From an archaeon (lineage in GTDB: Archaea > Asgardarchaeota > Hermodarchaeia > Hermodarchaeales > Hermodarchaeaceae): 15,450 bases of DNA. How positions within the stretch are numbered: position 1 is the first letter of the stretch; each line of letters opens with the position of its first letter. Where the stretch lies: the NCBI GenBank assembly GCA_016550415.1, contig JABXGU010000239.1:1-15450 (forward strand), given 5' to 3'. This document shows, piece by piece, positions 14,708-15,450 of this stretch. Made by a program: the position numbers and the translations under genes. Under the pieces are notes generated by a model that was given only the letters and a program-made list of their open reading frames with translations, did not search any database and had not been told where the DNA came from.

Positions 14708-15450
14708 TTATTTAATTCGTCGCTTGAGACGATCAATTAGGGACAGAGTATCTTGAAGCTCACGTTCTCGAGCTTCAATGAGAGGCCAGATACTAAGACC
14801 AATACTTTCACCGGATAGTTCAGAGAATAAATCCATGAAAAGCCCAACCTGGTAGGCATACATATTGGAGACTGTCCTGGATGGCAAACCATGCTTGATA
14901 TGATATTCATAGAGGGCATAGTCACTCCATCGCATGTAGGTCTGAGCCTTCCAGAGAGTGTCTATGTTCAGCGGAAAGTGCATAAGCGCATTCTTTTTGC
15001 CTATAATCGGATAAAGGAATGGAGCCTGGAAGGGATTCCGGACATCCCACTCTATGTGAAGTAAGTCTTGTGTTTTTAGTGGGTCTAGTTCACAATCTAG
15101 AGGTTCATTATTGTGGAGGATCTCAGGTGAACAAAGGTCATAGGAATGCCATTTCCGAGGAACGTAGAGGGTAAAACGTTCTCCGGTTCCATGTAAAACA
15201 TCAATATGGCTGACCTGCTGGTCTTTTGGTACTGGTTGGTAATAGTAGCTCCCGCCATAGGCTTCAGTCATGTAGTTTGCCATGGGATTGAAGGCATCTG
15301 GTGTAATTTGCATGTCTTTGCTGTTCCAATTGATAAAAGTGCGAATAATATGACCTGGACGTTTACCTGATAAGAGTGGCTTTGCACCATAATCAGCATT
15401 AAAGGCGGCAAGCAGAGGTTCATATTGTTTACCCTCTTTTCGCACGATTA
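14708..15450 (-). CDS. Hypothetical protein, partial at the right edge (at least 246 codons)
   Basis: The frame is open to the right edge of the window. A GTG at 15445 is possible but has too little sequence beyond it to judge, so the protein is probably cut. I recognise no family. The visible part is soluble, rich in Tyr, Trp, His and Pro, with patches such as FINWNSKDMQ, YGGSYYYQPVP, HIDVLHGTGERFTLYVPRKWHSYD, and LLHIEWDVRNPFQAP that look like beta-rich segments. The middle (about 165-220) looks helical, and the final 20 residues form a charged helix ending DRLKRRIK. No CxxC, Walker or HxH motif stands out. It has no membrane segment in the visible part. It lies 99 bases ahead of the zinc-ribbon membrane protein on the same strand, with a separate putative promoter between them. 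Confidence 0.6.
   Translation of the reverse strand, partial: IVRKEGKQYEPLLAAFNADYGAKPLLSGKRPGHIIRTFINWNSKDMQITPDAFNPMANYMTEAYGGSYYYQPVPKDQQVSHIDVLHGTGERFTLYVPRKWHSYDLCSPEILHNNEPLDCELDPLKTQDLLHIEWDVRNPFQAPFLYPIIGKKNALMHFPLNIDTLWKAQTYMRWSDYALYEYHIKHGLPSRTVSNMYAYQVGLFMDLFSELSGESIGLSIWPLIEARERELQDTLSLIDRLKRRIK

Overview
The window is archaeal chromosome. The evidence is an ABCE1/Rli1 ribosome-recycling ATPase, a TFIIB-type initiation factor (TFB), an archaeal-type threonyl-tRNA synthetase, a DUF89 phosphatase, an ADP-forming acyl-CoA synthetase alpha subunit, TATA-like boxes about 25 bases ahead of several starts, and a tRNA gene with a non-canonical intron. The ThrRS seems to lack its editing domain, an arrangement best known from Crenarchaeota. 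An Asgard or TACK-group archaeon is plausible, but I cannot fix the lineage from this sequence. No plasmid, phage, CRISPR or insertion-sequence hallmark is visible, and no gene-free stretch exceeds 300 bases.

Layout. At 1-1011 (minus) is the N-terminal and catalytic part of ThrRS, running off the left edge. At 1143-1272 (minus) is tRNA-Arg(GCG), split by a 53-base intron. At 1391-3086 (minus) are an unknown helical protein and an M24 'pita-bread' protein that has lost most metal ligands. At 3215-3291 (plus) is tRNA-Arg(CCG), followed by a plus-strand DUF89 phosphatase that converges on ABCE1. From 4374 to 10979 everything is on the minus strand: ABCE1, an acyl-CoA synthetase alpha gene interrupted by one in-frame TAA, TFB, a nucleotide-sugar 6-dehydrogenase and an alpha/beta hydrolase. 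At 11168-14133 (plus) are a MacB/LolD-type ABC ATPase, its FtsX-type permease (4-base ATGA overlap) and a TIM-barrel amidohydrolase. At 14186-15450 (minus) are a two-helix membrane protein with a C-terminal zinc ribbon and an unrecognised protein cut by the right edge.

How the genes relate. Much of the window is information processing: ThrRS, two arginine tRNAs, ABCE1 and TFB. It is mixed with metabolic genes whose partners are not here: no acyl-CoA synthetase beta subunit, no epimerase or glycosyltransferase, no trans-editing ThrRS. Most genes look like separate transcription units with their own TATA-like boxes. The clear exception is the ABC ATPase/permease pair. I see no dedicated defence or mobile system. 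The strongest oddities are the metal-ligand-depleted M24 protein, the single stop codon inside the otherwise intact acyl-CoA synthetase alpha gene, and the unusual intron in tRNA-Arg(GCG).
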